Part shown: positions 7,946-17,190 of the stretch, piece by piece | Numbering within the stretch: position 1 is the stretch's first letter | How the letters are laid out: every line of letters starts with the position of its first letter | Source: Chitinophagaceae bacterium | Lineage (GTDB): Bacteria; Bacteroidota; Bacteroidia; Chitinophagales; Chitinophagaceae | Direction: 5' to 3' | Length of the DNA stretch: 64,000 bases | Assembly: GCA_947452965.1 (NCBI GenBank) | Contig: CANGEW010000008.1 | Coordinates: 19,050 to 83,049, forward strand | Notes under the pieces: generated by a model | Told to the model about the DNA's origin: nothing | The model's input: only the letters and a program-made list of their open reading frames with translations | The model's database searches: none | Translations under genes and position numbers: made by a program

Positions 7946-8866
7946 ATGCAACACATTAAATCAAGTATACTTTCTTTAGCTTTCTTATTGGGATCCGCCA
8001 CATTTCTATTTGCACAAGATGACATGTTGAGTGCCATAGAAAACAGTGGTGAAAAACCAGTAGAATTTGCGAATAATGCATTTAAATCTAGCCGAGTAGT
8101 CAATGGCCATTCTATGGAGTTTATTGGCGCCGGTGTACTCGACGTTAGAATTCTACATCGCTTTAATTCAATTAATGAGGGACCACAAAGTTTATGGGGT
8201 TTAGACGGAGCTAAAATGCGTTTTGGCTTCGATTATGGCGTAACTAAAGATTTAACCATTGGTGTAGGAAGAAGCACCTTGGATAAAGAATGGGATGGCT
8301 TTATAAAATACAGACCCTTACAACAACATACTGGCGGGAAACACCCCTCTCCTGTTTCATTGATTTGGATTTCGGGAATCACCGCCTTTACAAGAGATTT
8401 TGCTGAGCAAGACAGACCTAACTATTTCTCAAGCCGACTTGGTTTTTATCACCAATTAATTATTGGCAGAAAATTCTCTGAGGCATTCAGTGCACAAATT
8501 GCGCCAACTTTAGTGCATTTAAACATGGTTACAAATGCTGAAGACAAGAACGATATCTTTGCTGTTGGCATAGGCGCTCGTTACAAATTCACAAAACGTA
8601 CGGCATTCGTAGTTGACTATCATCACGTGTTTGTAGATAGAAACACATCTCAATTTAAAGGAACCGAAGACCCATTATCTATAGGATTTGATATTGAAAC
8701 AGGTGGGCACGTTTTCCAATTACATTTCTCTAACGCTGAAGGAATGAATGAAAAAGCATTTATTACTAATACAAGAAACTCTTGGGGTAAAGGAGAAATT
8801 AAATTTGGATTTAACCTATCAAGAGTATTTACTTTAGTAGAAAAGAAAAGTCTAAAAGAAAAATAA
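7946..8866 (+). CDS. DUF5777 outer-membrane beta-barrel protein
   Basis: 306 aa from ATG 7946, just 5 nt after the YceI stop. Signal peptide ending LFAQ. The mature protein has alternating aromatic/polar strands typical of a barrel and conserved pieces such as VVNGHSMEF, GAGVLDVRILHRF and MRFGFDYGVTKDLTIGVGRS, which mark DUF5777. Transport substrate unknown. Close spacing to the YceI (5 nt) and Rieske (4 nt) genes suggests translational coupling and a shared job. Confidence 0.85.
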   Translation: MQHIKSSILSLAFLLGSATFLFAQDDMLSAIENSGEKPVEFANNAFKSSRVVNGHSMEFIGAGVLDVRILHRFNSINEGPQSLWGLDGAKMRFGFDYGVTKDLTIGVGRSTLDKEWDGFIKYRPLQQHTGGKHPSPVSLIWISGITAFTRDFAEQDRPNYFSSRLGFYHQLIIGRKFSEAFSAQIAPTLVHLNMVTNAEDKNDIFAVGIGARYKFTKRTAFVVDYHHVFVDRNTSQFKGTEDPLSIGFDIETGGHVFQLHFSNAEGMNEKAFITNTRNSWGKGEIKFGFNLSRVFTLVEKKSLKEK

Positions 8867-8870
8867 CATA

Positions 8871-9296
8871 ATGGACAGAAAAGATTTTCTATCTTCTATT
8901 GGACTATCTGCAGCTGCATTACTAGTGGGAGGATGCTTGGGGGGATGTGAGAAAGAAGATGCACCTAACCCTGCGTCTGTTGATTTTACAATTGATTTGT
9001 CGCAAAGTGAGTTTGCAAGTTTAAGAAACATTGGCGGATCTGTATATAAGAATAATATTATCATTGCTAAAAACAATAATGGCACTATCGTTGCGTTTAC
9101 CCAATTTTGCAATCATGAAGGTGCTGTATTGAATTATGTAAACTCAACCAATCCTTTTTATTTTAGATGCCCCAGACATGGCGCCACCTTTGAACAAAAT
9201 GGAAATGGCACATACACTAGTCCAGGCGTTTCAAGTTTGTACCAATACACGGTTACTCAAGATACTAACAATAGCAATCTGTTCAGAATTCATTAA
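8871..9296 (+). CDS. Rieske [2Fe-2S] lipoprotein
   Basis: 141 aa. The N-terminus has a hydrophobic stretch with cysteines C22 and C26, either of which may be the lipidation site. The cluster motifs are C80-N-H82 and C100-P-R-H103, 17 residues apart, giving the two Cys and two His ligands of a Rieske centre. CPRHGATF replaces the common CPCHGS, so the extra disulphide cysteine of bc1-type Rieske proteins is missing. A stand-alone Rieske lipoprotein of this type is typical of Bacteroidota clusters with DUF5777/YceI. It ends the operon; a strong terminator follows. Confidence 0.9.
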   Translation: MDRKDFLSSIGLSAAALLVGGCLGGCEKEDAPNPASVDFTIDLSQSEFASLRNIGGSVYKNNIIIAKNNNGTIVAFTQFCNHEGAVLNYVNSTNPFYFRCPRHGATFEQNGNGTYTSPGVSSLYQYTVTQDTNNSNLFRIH

Positions 9297-9321
9297 TGAT
9301 TCTCTCATATTATTTTGACAA

Positions 9322-9354
9322 AATAACCTCCCTCTGTGGAGGTTATTTTTTTTC
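9322..9354 (+). terminator. Intrinsic terminator after the Rieske gene
   Basis: A perfect 10-bp stem AATAACCTCC/GGAGGTTATT (9322-9331 with 9338-9347), loop CTCTGT, followed by a T-run. Confidence 0.92.
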
Positions 9355-9466
9355 TTCTCATCACTGTCATACGATTGTCATTTTATAGCAAATTATTGGA
9401 ATTAAAGAAGCAAATAAACGCAACTGAAAATTACTATTATGATATTTGCATCCTTAATTAAAAACA

Positions 9467-11614
9467 TTGAGGAAGATTATCTTTATATTATTCCTGTTTA
9501 GTATACAATTTGGCTGGTCTCAAACCGACTCAAGCAGTAACAAAAAGCTATTAGAAGAAATCGTGGTTACCTCCAATCGAACTGCTACAAAAAAATGGGA
9601 CGCGGCCATTCCAATCGGCATAGTTTCTAAAAAATATATTCAACTAACTGGGTCATTAAAATTGCAAGATATTCTGCAAGAACAAACAGGAATTACTATT
9701 GTAAACAGCACACTATCTACTTCCTTAAGTGGCTATCCCAACCCATTTGGCCAGGGAATTCAAATGGAAGGACTCGATCCTGCTTACACAGCAGTTTTAG
9801 TAGATGGAGAGCCATTAATTGGAAGAAATGCGGGCATCCTAAAATTGGGACGAATTGCTACAGGCAATATCAGCCAAATTGAAATTGCAAAAGGTCCCAC
9901 ATCTTGCCTATATGGTAGTGAAGCTTTGGCTGGCGTAATTAATATTATTACAGAAAAACCAACCGCAGAAGAATTGAATTTGCAATTGTATGCAGCAGGC
10001 AATTCAACGTTTTCTCAAACGATTTCATATTCAAATCTAATTCACAAAACATCCGTTCAAGCTTTTGTAAACAGATACTCTACGGAAGGTTACGATTTAG
10101 ACCCTTCTATTTATGGAAAAACCATAGACCCTTATACCGATTGGAATGCCTGCCTGAAAATAAATGCTGCACTTTCCAAAAAAACTGATTTATTGTTTTC
10201 ACTAAAAAACTACTACTCAAAACAAACAAACGACTATCAAATCTATTGGCAAAATAATCCTACTATCGTTAATGGATATACTACAGAGACTGATAAAACT
10301 TTATTTGTCCAATTAAAACATCAATTAAGTACTAAGTCAACCATTCAAATTCGTACTTACTTTGATAATTACAACAATACTTCTTTTGTTAATTTAAAAA
10401 ACACAGATTACACATTTGATGAAACCAGCTTTGATCAAACCATCATCAAACCAGAAATACAATTAGAGCATGAAGGCTCCTTTCACAAATATATTTTAGG
10501 TGGCGGCACTAATTTTGAAACGATCGACGCATCTCGGTATGCAGGAAAAAAAGCGGTTCAAACTACTTATGCTTTTTCTCAAAACGAATGGTACCTTTTT
10601 CAGAAAAAACTGGTACTCAATGCAGGCATTCGTATTGATAAGAGAACGGATTTTGACGCCAACTTAAGTCCTAGAATTTCAACAGCCTTCAAGCCCAACA
10701 ACCATATAAAACTTATGGCATCAGCCGGATACGGATTTAAAGCTCCCGACTTTAGGCACATGTACCTGAGCTTCAATAACAGCCAAATAGGATACGCTCT
10801 GATTGGAAACAATATTCTAGCAGAGCAGTTAGAAAGTATGCAACAGAATGGTGTTTTAGACCCCTCAATTAACATTAATCCGTACCTACAATTACCCACA
10901 TTACTTCCTGAAAAATCATTTGGCACAAGTATAACTGCAACGTATAGAAGCAAAAAAATTCAGATTGAGTTAAGTGTATTTAGGAATGATATTGACAACT
11001 TAATAGATGTATATATTTTGCCATTTACAAAAATGAACAATGGTCAGATATATAGTTACCACAACGTAAATAAAATATTTACACAAGGCATAAACGCTGA
11101 AATAAAGGTAGATCTGTTTAAAAATATATCACTTTTTGCAGGTTATCAATATTTGGAGGCTAAAGACAAATCAGTTTTGGATTTAATTAGAAATCATAAA
11201 AAAATCAAGCTCGACCCCATTACCTTTCGCGAATCACTTGTTTCTGAAAATGATTATATTGGTCTGCCTAATCGATCTGCCCATACTTTTACATCAAAAA
11301 TTCTTTGGCAAAATAACAAATACCATTTTGATGCCTTCCTTCGCATTTCTTATAGAGGACCTTATGGCTATAAAGACATCAATGGAGACGACATTATTGA
11401 CGATAATCGTGAATTAGCATCAGGTTATACTAACATCAATTTTTCTGCTAGAAAACAATTTTCCAATCAGCTTTCTGTTCAAATTGGAGTTGATAATGCT
11501 GGAAATTACACCAACCCTGTAGAAATGCCCAATATTGCCGGAAGGATATATTTTATCAATTTCAATTATTCAATTAATCAATTATTTAATAAATCACAAA
11601 AAAATCAATTATGA
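9467..11614 (+). CDS. TonB-dependent outer-membrane receptor, probably for heme
   Basis: 715 aa starting at TTG 9467 (MRKIIFILFLFSIQFGWSQ, a clean signal peptide); no in-frame ATG offers a better start, and a GATATTTG box at 9441-9448 lies 18 nt upstream. The plug domain covers about 30-150, with EEIVVTSNRTATK, VNGEP-like VDGEPLIGR and IEIAKGPTSCLYGSEALAGVINIIT. A 22-strand-type barrel fills the rest. There is no N-terminal carboxypeptidase-regulatory domain, so it is not SusC-like but of the siderophore/heme/cobalamin class. The ATGA overlap with an HmuY-like gene points to heme as substrate, by analogy with HmuR-HmuY of Porphyromonas. Confidence 0.88.
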   Translation: MRKIIFILFLFSIQFGWSQTDSSSNKKLLEEIVVTSNRTATKKWDAAIPIGIVSKKYIQLTGSLKLQDILQEQTGITIVNSTLSTSLSGYPNPFGQGIQMEGLDPAYTAVLVDGEPLIGRNAGILKLGRIATGNISQIEIAKGPTSCLYGSEALAGVINIITEKPTAEELNLQLYAAGNSTFSQTISYSNLIHKTSVQAFVNRYSTEGYDLDPSIYGKTIDPYTDWNACLKINAALSKKTDLLFSLKNYYSKQTNDYQIYWQNNPTIVNGYTTETDKTLFVQLKHQLSTKSTIQIRTYFDNYNNTSFVNLKNTDYTFDETSFDQTIIKPEIQLEHEGSFHKYILGGGTNFETIDASRYAGKKAVQTTYAFSQNEWYLFQKKLVLNAGIRIDKRTDFDANLSPRISTAFKPNNHIKLMASAGYGFKAPDFRHMYLSFNNSQIGYALIGNNILAEQLESMQQNGVLDPSININPYLQLPTLLPEKSFGTSITATYRSKKIQIELSVFRNDIDNLIDVYILPFTKMNNGQIYSYHNVNKIFTQGINAEIKVDLFKNISLFAGYQYLEAKDKSVLDLIRNHKKIKLDPITFRESLVSENDYIGLPNRSAHTFTSKILWQNNKYHFDAFLRISYRGPYGYKDINGDDIIDDNRELASGYTNINFSARKQFSNQLSVQIGVDNAGNYTNPVEMPNIAGRIYFINFNYSINQLFNKSQKNQL

Positions 11615-12192
11615 AAAAAGTAATTCTTTTTGCTGCCTTAGCGGTTACTGTTATGAGTTCTTGTTTTAAGTCTGACACACAAACTGAAAACAGTTCGCAA
11701 TCCGACACCGGAATAATCAAAAAAATAACTGTGCCTTTTAGCACATCAGGTAAATACAAATTATTCAGATTAGTTGATTCTTCTTATGTATTAAACAGCG
11801 ACTCTGCAACATCAAGTTGGGATTTCGGAATGAGAAGAGCTACGTTGATTTTTAACAGTGCTTCAAGTGGACCAGGTCAGGGGGCAGTTATTTTGGAAAA
11901 TGCAACATTTGCAAGTGTCACCAGAGCTCCTTATGATGGATATGCTTTTGATACCACAGCAAGCCAAAAAGCTATAAAAGATTATAGTTGGTATACATAT
12001 AACCCTCAAACACGCGGATTTGATCCAATTGCAGGTAAAACTTTTGTTATTAAAACCGGAGAAGGTAGACATTATGCAAAAGTTCAATTTATTAAAGCAG
12101 AGTATGAGCCTTTTGTTGGCCCCATGCCCGTAAATATTATCTACACTTTTAGATATTATTACCAAGCAGATGGGAGTGTGAACTTTTTTTAA
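11611..12192 (+). CDS. HmuY-like heme-binding lipoprotein
   Basis: 193 aa. Signal peptide with lipobox MSSC (C18). The mature part has SSWDFGMRRATLIFNSASSGPGQGA and a later YAKVQFIKAEY, hallmarks of the HmuY family, which scavenges heme at the cell surface and hands it to a TonB receptor. The start codon overlaps the stop of the receptor gene (ATGA), so the two are translationally coupled. The axial ligands cannot be named from sequence alone. A 13-bp terminator follows. Iron control is likely but no operator is visible. Confidence 0.85.
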   Translation: MKKVILFAALAVTVMSSCFKSDTQTENSSQSDTGIIKKITVPFSTSGKYKLFRLVDSSYVLNSDSATSSWDFGMRRATLIFNSASSGPGQGAVILENATFASVTRAPYDGYAFDTTASQKAIKDYSWYTYNPQTRGFDPIAGKTFVIKTGEGRHYAKVQFIKAEYEPFVGPMPVNIIYTFRYYYQADGSVNFF

Positions 12193-12211
12193 ATATCCAT
12201 TTGATTTCTAT

Positions 12212-12246
12212 AAAGAAGGGCTATAACAATAGCCCTTCTTTATTTT
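12212..12246 (+). terminator. Intrinsic terminator after the HmuY-like gene
   Basis: 13-bp stem AAAGAAGGGCTAT/ATAGCCCTTCTTT (12212-12224 with 12229-12241), loop AACA, T-rich tail. Confidence 0.93.
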
Positions 12247-12395
12247 ATTTACTATAATAAGTTTCGAGAACGTTATTGTAGTTATTTTTTGCCTTTTTAT
12301 TAAACATGTTGATAAAAAAAAAGTCTACTTTTACGTTGAATTAAGAGATTTTATATACATTTAGCAATAAATTTTAATAGATCAAACCTATAAAC

Positions 12396-14000
12396 ATGAA
12401 TAAAAAACTCGCAAGTGCAATTTTGTTTGCCTTTTCATTTCATTGTGCATCAGCACAACTTTACATCAACAGTGCTCAACTTACCATCCAAACAGGTGCA
12501 AGTGTAGTAGTTCAAGGTGATGTGACTAGTAATACTAACATTTTAGGAGATGGAAAAATTGTTTTAAACGGATCAGCGGCTCAAAACGTAAGTATGAGCG
12601 GTAATACTATTCCTAATCTAGAAGTGAATAATACTGCGAATGCTACCCTTACATCAGATGCTAGAATAGGCTCAAGTATAGTTTTTACTAATGGTAAAAT
12701 CGTTGCAGGAAATTACAATCTAACTCTATCAGATGTTGCAACTGCTTCTGGAATGGCAGATAGTAAGTTTGTTGAAACATCTGGAACAGGCCAAGTTTAT
12801 AAAGAACTTACAGCAAATGTAACCTCAAGCGAAATACCTGTGGGTGTAGGTACGACTTATCGTCCAGCATTCTTAACCACATCTGGAACTTATGCATCCG
12901 CAAAAGCAGGCTTCAAAGCTTCTGCGACAGCTGCAGCTGCAATGCCGGTAAGAATTTCTGACTACACAAATGCGTCATGGCCCGTTACTGTAACAGGTGT
13001 TACTGGAACTGTTAACGTTGCTGTAAAATATGTAGATCCAACTGATGTAGTGGGCACTGAATCAAATCTTAGAGGATACTTCTATAATGGCACTGATTGG
13101 TCATCAGCTGGAACCAGTAATGATGCAACTGCAAACAAAGTTGGGGTAACAGTCACTGGAGCTGGAGGAATTGTTACTGGAATGGATAAATTTGTTTTAG
13201 TGGGCGCTAGAGCTTTTCTACAAGGTTGTTATGTTGCAGGTACAGGTTTGATGATTGATGTATTACGTTCTGCATCATATTTACCTACTACCGATCCTTA
13301 CAGAGCCACTCCATACAGTACAAGTTTTACTCATGTAAATAATGCAACAACAGAATCAGTTGTTGGTACTCCTTTTACCACGAATGCTACTGTAGCAGAT
13401 AATATTGTTGATTGGGTTTACCTAGAATTAAGAAATACAAATGCTTCACCTGGAAATACAATTCTTCAAACTAGAAGTGCACTAATTCAAAGAGATGGTG
13501 ATATCGTTGATGTTGATGGCGTAAGTCCAGTAACTTTCAACAATATTGCTGATGGTAACTACGCATTAACTGTAAGACACAGAAATCATCTAGCTATCAG
13601 CAGCTCACCAACTGCAGGAAGTACTGCATTGGGAGAGGCAAAATCTACTGCTTATACAACAAAAGTGATTGACTTAAGAACGGCTCCATCTAACAAACTT
13701 TATGGAACAAGTACAGGTTATACCACTGCTGCTCACCCAACACTTACAACTGTAAATTTAATGTGGGGCGGTAATGCAAACAGCAATACAAATTCAAGAT
13801 ATTCTGGTGCCTCTAATGATAGAGCGGCTATATTAACAGATTTAGGCTCTGAACTTACAACTCAAACTGGTTACAAGCGTTCAGATTTGAATATGAATGG
13901 AACAGTTAAATATTCTGGTGCTGGCAATGATCGTGCATATTTATTATCAACAGTATTGTCTTCAGAATTAACCGTTAGAACTCAACAAATTCCAAACTAA
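12396..14000 (+). CDS. Secreted surface protein with two dockerin-like NDR repeats
   Basis: 534 aa. Signal peptide ending in ASA-Q. The N-terminal 270 residues are Thr/Ala/Gly/Val rich and look like a beta-solenoid or cell-wall-type adhesin. A second domain (about 280-420) has DWVYLELRNTN, RSALIQRDGDIVDVDG and YALTVRHRNHLAI, a set seen in many secreted Bacteroidota proteins. The C-terminus has two units, SRYSGASNDRAAIL and LNMNGTVKYSGAGNDRAYLL, the second with a Ca-loop-like D-x-N-x-N-G. It ends in QIPN without the usual T9SS sorting domain. It is followed 67 nt later by a gene whose product has that domain. Function unknown; adhesion or matrix is likely. Confidence 0.75.
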   Translation: MNKKLASAILFAFSFHCASAQLYINSAQLTIQTGASVVVQGDVTSNTNILGDGKIVLNGSAAQNVSMSGNTIPNLEVNNTANATLTSDARIGSSIVFTNGKIVAGNYNLTLSDVATASGMADSKFVETSGTGQVYKELTANVTSSEIPVGVGTTYRPAFLTTSGTYASAKAGFKASATAAAAMPVRISDYTNASWPVTVTGVTGTVNVAVKYVDPTDVVGTESNLRGYFYNGTDWSSAGTSNDATANKVGVTVTGAGGIVTGMDKFVLVGARAFLQGCYVAGTGLMIDVLRSASYLPTTDPYRATPYSTSFTHVNNATTESVVGTPFTTNATVADNIVDWVYLELRNTNASPGNTILQTRSALIQRDGDIVDVDGVSPVTFNNIADGNYALTVRHRNHLAISSSPTAGSTALGEAKSTAYTTKVIDLRTAPSNKLYGTSTGYTTAAHPTLTTVNLMWGGNANSNTNSRYSGASNDRAAILTDLGSELTTQTGYKRSDLNMNGTVKYSGAGNDRAYLLSTVLSSELTVRTQQIPN

Positions 14001-14067
14001 TAAAAAGATTTGTATCACCTAAACCCAATACTACTATCAACAGTAAAAATGTAAACAACATAAACAC

Positions 14068-15186
14068 ATGAAAAAAATATTCTCAACTTTTATTATTTTA
14101 GCTGTAACGCATTTTGTAACTACAGCCCAATCTTTCACCGGTACCATCAAAGCTGGAAGTACTTCTACCTCTGTAATGGTTGCCATTAAGGCATCATCAA
14201 ATGTCAGTAACCCCATTTCAAATGTTCAGTTTACTGTACAGATCCCAAACACCGTAAGCCCTCAGCCAACAGTTTCTATTTTGAATAACCCTTTAAGTGC
14301 AAATGTACCAACTGCCAATTATACAACTCAGGTTGTTGATGAGAATGGTTTTTACACTTACCTTTTTAATGCAACCACTGCTGCTGCTCCTGCCTATAGT
14401 TTTACAGGTGGTACTGAAGTAGATGCATTAGAATTAAATTTTGCAGGAGTAAGTAGTGCTGATTTAGCAAATGTTAGACTTTCTCATTTACCTAGCGGTG
14501 GTTCTACAGGGCAATTAGGATTTTATGTTGAAATCAATGGAGCTGATTTAACTGACTACACAAATATGTTTTATGGATCAGGAGCTGTAAATGGTGGCGC
14601 TTATGAAAGCTATTCTTATGTTCCATTAGCAGGATCATTACCATTGAAATTCTTATCATTTCAAGCAGTTAAACAAAATAATGACGTAAACCTAAATTGG
14701 GATATCGCTAATGCTATTGATTGCTCTCGTTTTGAAATAGAAAGAAGCCAAAATGGTTTCAGTTTTGAAAAAATTGGTACTGTTTCATTTAATAACTATA
14801 CTTCATACTTATACAAAGATGCAAATGCAGCCCTTGTAGAAAACAGTGGAGTGTTTTATTATAGAATCAAACAAGTAGACAACAGTAATGGTTTTACATA
14901 TAGCGACGTAAGAACTGTAAGAATGCCAAGTAAGGGACTAACTACGTTTGCAAGTCCAAATCCCACACCTAACTTCACTATAGTAAACTACGAATTGGCA
15001 TCTGCACAATCAGTTACTTTTTCTTTATTAGACGAATCAAGTCATACATTATACACTTCAAAAGCATCTGGATTTAAAGGTTCTAACAAAGTAAAAATGG
15101 ATCTTTCAAAATATGCAAGCGGTAAATATTTTATTAAGATTACCTCAGCAGATCAATCAAATACGATATCTGTTATAAAAAATTAA
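14068..15186 (+). CDS. T9SS type A sorting-domain surface protein
   Basis: 372 aa. Signal peptide ending TTAQ. The N-terminal 190 residues form a beta-rich domain resembling a cohesin-like fold (IKAGSTSTSVMVAIKAS, VQFTVQIPN, FYVEINGADLTD). A fibronectin-III-like stretch follows, PLKFLSFQAVKQNNDVNLNWDI...FEIERSQNG...YYRIKQVD, which usually precedes the sorting domain. The last 75 residues are the type A sorting domain: PNPTPNF, then GKYFIKI near the end. Exported by T9SS and held at the surface. A cohesin-like protein beside a protein with dockerin-like repeats suggests they might bind each other (inference). Confidence 0.82.
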   Translation: MKKIFSTFIILAVTHFVTTAQSFTGTIKAGSTSTSVMVAIKASSNVSNPISNVQFTVQIPNTVSPQPTVSILNNPLSANVPTANYTTQVVDENGFYTYLFNATTAAAPAYSFTGGTEVDALELNFAGVSSADLANVRLSHLPSGGSTGQLGFYVEINGADLTDYTNMFYGSGAVNGGAYESYSYVPLAGSLPLKFLSFQAVKQNNDVNLNWDIANAIDCSRFEIERSQNGFSFEKIGTVSFNNYTSYLYKDANAALVENSGVFYYRIKQVDNSNGFTYSDVRTVRMPSKGLTTFASPNPTPNFTIVNYELASAQSVTFSLLDESSHTLYTSKASGFKGSNKVKMDLSKYASGKYFIKITSADQSNTISVIKN

Positions 15187-15206
15187 TAAATTTTTACCCA
15201 TCAATT

Positions 15207-15239
15207 AAAAAAGGAGAAAGTTGAACTTTCTCCTTTTTT
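15207..15239. terminator. Bidirectional terminator between the T9SS gene and dapD
   Basis: A 14-bp stem with A6/T6 tracts: 15207-15220 with 15226-15239 and loop TTGAA. It can stop transcription from both convergent genes. Confidence 0.92.
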
Positions 15240-15273
15240 AATTATATCCATTTAAATAGAAAGTAACAGTATA

Positions 15274-16086
15274 TTAAACTGCCACATTAAAATCTCTTAA
15301 CGCATCGTTGAGACTTGTTTTTAAATCGGTACTGGGTTTTCTTTTACCAATGATCAATGCGCACGGTACATTATAATTTCCTGCTGGAAAACTTTTTGTA
15401 TAACTGCCAGGAATGACTACACTTCTTTCTGGAACCTCACCTTTCATTTCAATCGCAGATTCACCTGTTACATCAATGATTTTCGTTGATTGCGTTAACA
15501 CTACATTTGCTCCTAGCACAGCTTCTTTACCCACACGAACCCCTTCCACAACAATGCACCTACTTCCAATAAAACAACCATCTTCAATAATGACCGGACT
15601 GGCTTGAAGTGGCTCTAAAACCCCTCCAATTCCAACCCCTCCGCTGAGATGAACATTCTTGCCAATTTGAGCACAACTCCCTACAGTGGCCCAAGTGTCT
15701 ACCATAGTACCCTCATCTACATAAGCGCCAATATTTACATACGAAGGCATTAGGATTACATTTTTAGCCAAAAAGGCTCCATATCTGGCAATGGCATGTG
15801 GCACCACTCTAACTCCGAGCTCTTGGTAGTTTGTTTTTAATTTCATTTTATCGTAAAACTCAAAAGGAGGTAATGAATGTGTTTCCATTGGCTGAATGGA
15901 AAAATACATTAGAATGGCCTGCTTTACCCACTCATTGACCTGCCAATTATCCCCTACCTTTTCGGCAGTTCTCAATCGGCCTTTATCGACTTCTTCAATT
16001 ACTTTTTTTACTGAATCTTTATATAAATCCTGTTTTAATAGCTCTCGGTTTGAAAAGGCTTCAATAATAATATCTTTTAATTCCAT
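15274..16086 (-). CDS. dapD: Tetrahydrodipicolinate N-succinyltransferase
   Basis: 270 aa from ATG 16086 (MELKDIIIEAF); the longer frame adds only seven residues of poor match. Transfers succinyl from succinyl-CoA to tetrahydrodipicolinate on the route to meso-diaminopimelate and lysine. The N-terminal helical domain ends near residue 95 (RVVPHAIARYGAF). The left-handed beta-helix follows: NIGAYVDEGTMVDTWATVGSCAQIG, HLSGGVGIGGVLEP and IGSRCIVVEGV. dapB of the same pathway lies 8.4 kb away on the other strand. Single gene. Confidence 0.96.
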   Translation of the reverse strand: MELKDIIIEAFSNRELLKQDLYKDSVKKVIEEVDKGRLRTAEKVGDNWQVNEWVKQAILMYFSIQPMETHSLPPFEFYDKMKLKTNYQELGVRVVPHAIARYGAFLAKNVILMPSYVNIGAYVDEGTMVDTWATVGSCAQIGKNVHLSGGVGIGGVLEPLQASPVIIEDGCFIGSRCIVVEGVRVGKEAVLGANVVLTQSTKIIDVTGESAIEMKGEVPERSVVIPGSYTKSFPAGNYNVPCALIIGKRKPSTDLKTSLNDALRDFNVAV

Positions 16087-16192
16087 GGTAAGATTTTTAA
16101 AATGCAATTTACATTTTATCTAACCAAAATAGAGCATAATGAATTTCAAAATATAATAGCTCATATAAAAGAAGATATTGAGTTGTCTTAAA

Positions 16193-16200
16193 TAACTTTG
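16193..16200 (+). promoter_or_regulatory. -7 box 5 nt upstream of the GT9 start codon
   Basis: TAACTTTG fits TAnnTTTG exactly and is only 5 nt from ATG 16206, so the mRNA would be leaderless or nearly so. Confidence 0.65.
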
Positions 16201-16205
16201 TACAA

Positions 16206-17189
16206 ATGGAAAAATTTCTGATTATACAAACTGCTTTCATAGGAGATGTGGTATTATCTACGGCACTTATTGAAAAAATTGCTAGCCATTATCCAAAAGC
16301 AACAATTGATTTTTTAGTAAGAGATGGTAATCAATCGCTACTAGAAAACAACCCTTTTATAAACGAAGTATTAATCTGGAAAAAGAAAAATAGGAAATAC
16401 TACCATTTGTTTCAATTGCTAAAAGTCATTAGACGAAAGAAATATAATAAAGTAATTAATGTGCAACGATACTTTGCAACAGGCTTATTAACTGCATTCT
16501 CAAATGCTGAAGAAAGGATTGGATTTAATAAAAACCCTCTAAGTTTCTTATTTGATAAGATTATCCCTCATCACACAAAATCTAATGAACATGAAATTGA
16601 GAGAAACCAACATTTAATTGAACACTTTACTGACAAAATAAATACACTTCCAAAATTATATCCTTCACAAAGGGACTACGAATCTGTTGCGCCCTATTTA
16701 AAAAGTCCATTCATCAATATCTTTCCTACAAGTGTATGGTTTACAAAACAACTTCCAGAAAATACTTGGGTTAGCTTTATTGATCAGCTTCCTAAAGACT
16801 ATACAATTTATTTATTAGGTGGGAAAGAGAATATCGATGCTTGCCAAAAATTACAAGTGAAATGCAAGAATAAAAATGTAAAGACACTGGCCGGGAAATT
16901 AAGTTTTTTGCAATCATGCGCATTAATGGAAAAAGCTACGATGAACTATTCAAATGACAGTGCGCCTCTTCACTTTTCATCAGCTTTGAATGCGCCAATT
17001 ACAGCCATTTATTGTTCAACCGCCCCATTATTAGGCTTTACGCCACTTTCAAAAAATGCTCATATTGTAGAATCAAAAGAAGTTTTACATTGCAAACCAT
17101 GTAATGATCATGGTAAGAAAGCCTGCCCTAAAGGACATTTTAAATGTGGCACTACAATACAAGTTCTACAACTTTTAGAAACCTTATAA
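16206..17189 (+). CDS. Glycosyltransferase family 9 (heptosyltransferase-like)
   Basis: 327 aa. The N-terminal motif FLIIQTAFIGDVVLSTALIEKI matches ADP-heptose:LPS heptosyltransferases (GT9). The C-terminal half has FPTSVWFTKQLPENTWVSFI, LLGGKEN, TLAGKLSFLQ and YSNDSAPLHFSSALNAPITAIYCST, the nucleotide-sugar binding fold. It should act at the cytoplasmic membrane on lipopolysaccharide core; the exact sugar donor is not evident. It is followed after 1 nt by the Sua5/YrdC gene, so the two are probably co-transcribed although unrelated in function. Confidence 0.9.
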   Translation: MEKFLIIQTAFIGDVVLSTALIEKIASHYPKATIDFLVRDGNQSLLENNPFINEVLIWKKKNRKYYHLFQLLKVIRRKKYNKVINVQRYFATGLLTAFSNAEERIGFNKNPLSFLFDKIIPHHTKSNEHEIERNQHLIEHFTDKINTLPKLYPSQRDYESVAPYLKSPFINIFPTSVWFTKQLPENTWVSFIDQLPKDYTIYLLGGKENIDACQKLQVKCKNKNVKTLAGKLSFLQSCALMEKATMNYSNDSAPLHFSSALNAPITAIYCSTAPLLGFTPLSKNAHIVESKEVLHCKPCNDHGKKACPKGHFKCGTTIQVLQLLETL

Positions 17190-17190
17190 A

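Noticed and set aside
8618..8634. A possible parS site around CACGTG in the DUF5777 gene
   Set aside because: It has only the CACGTG core without the outer palindrome, and lies in coding DNA 13 kb from parAB.
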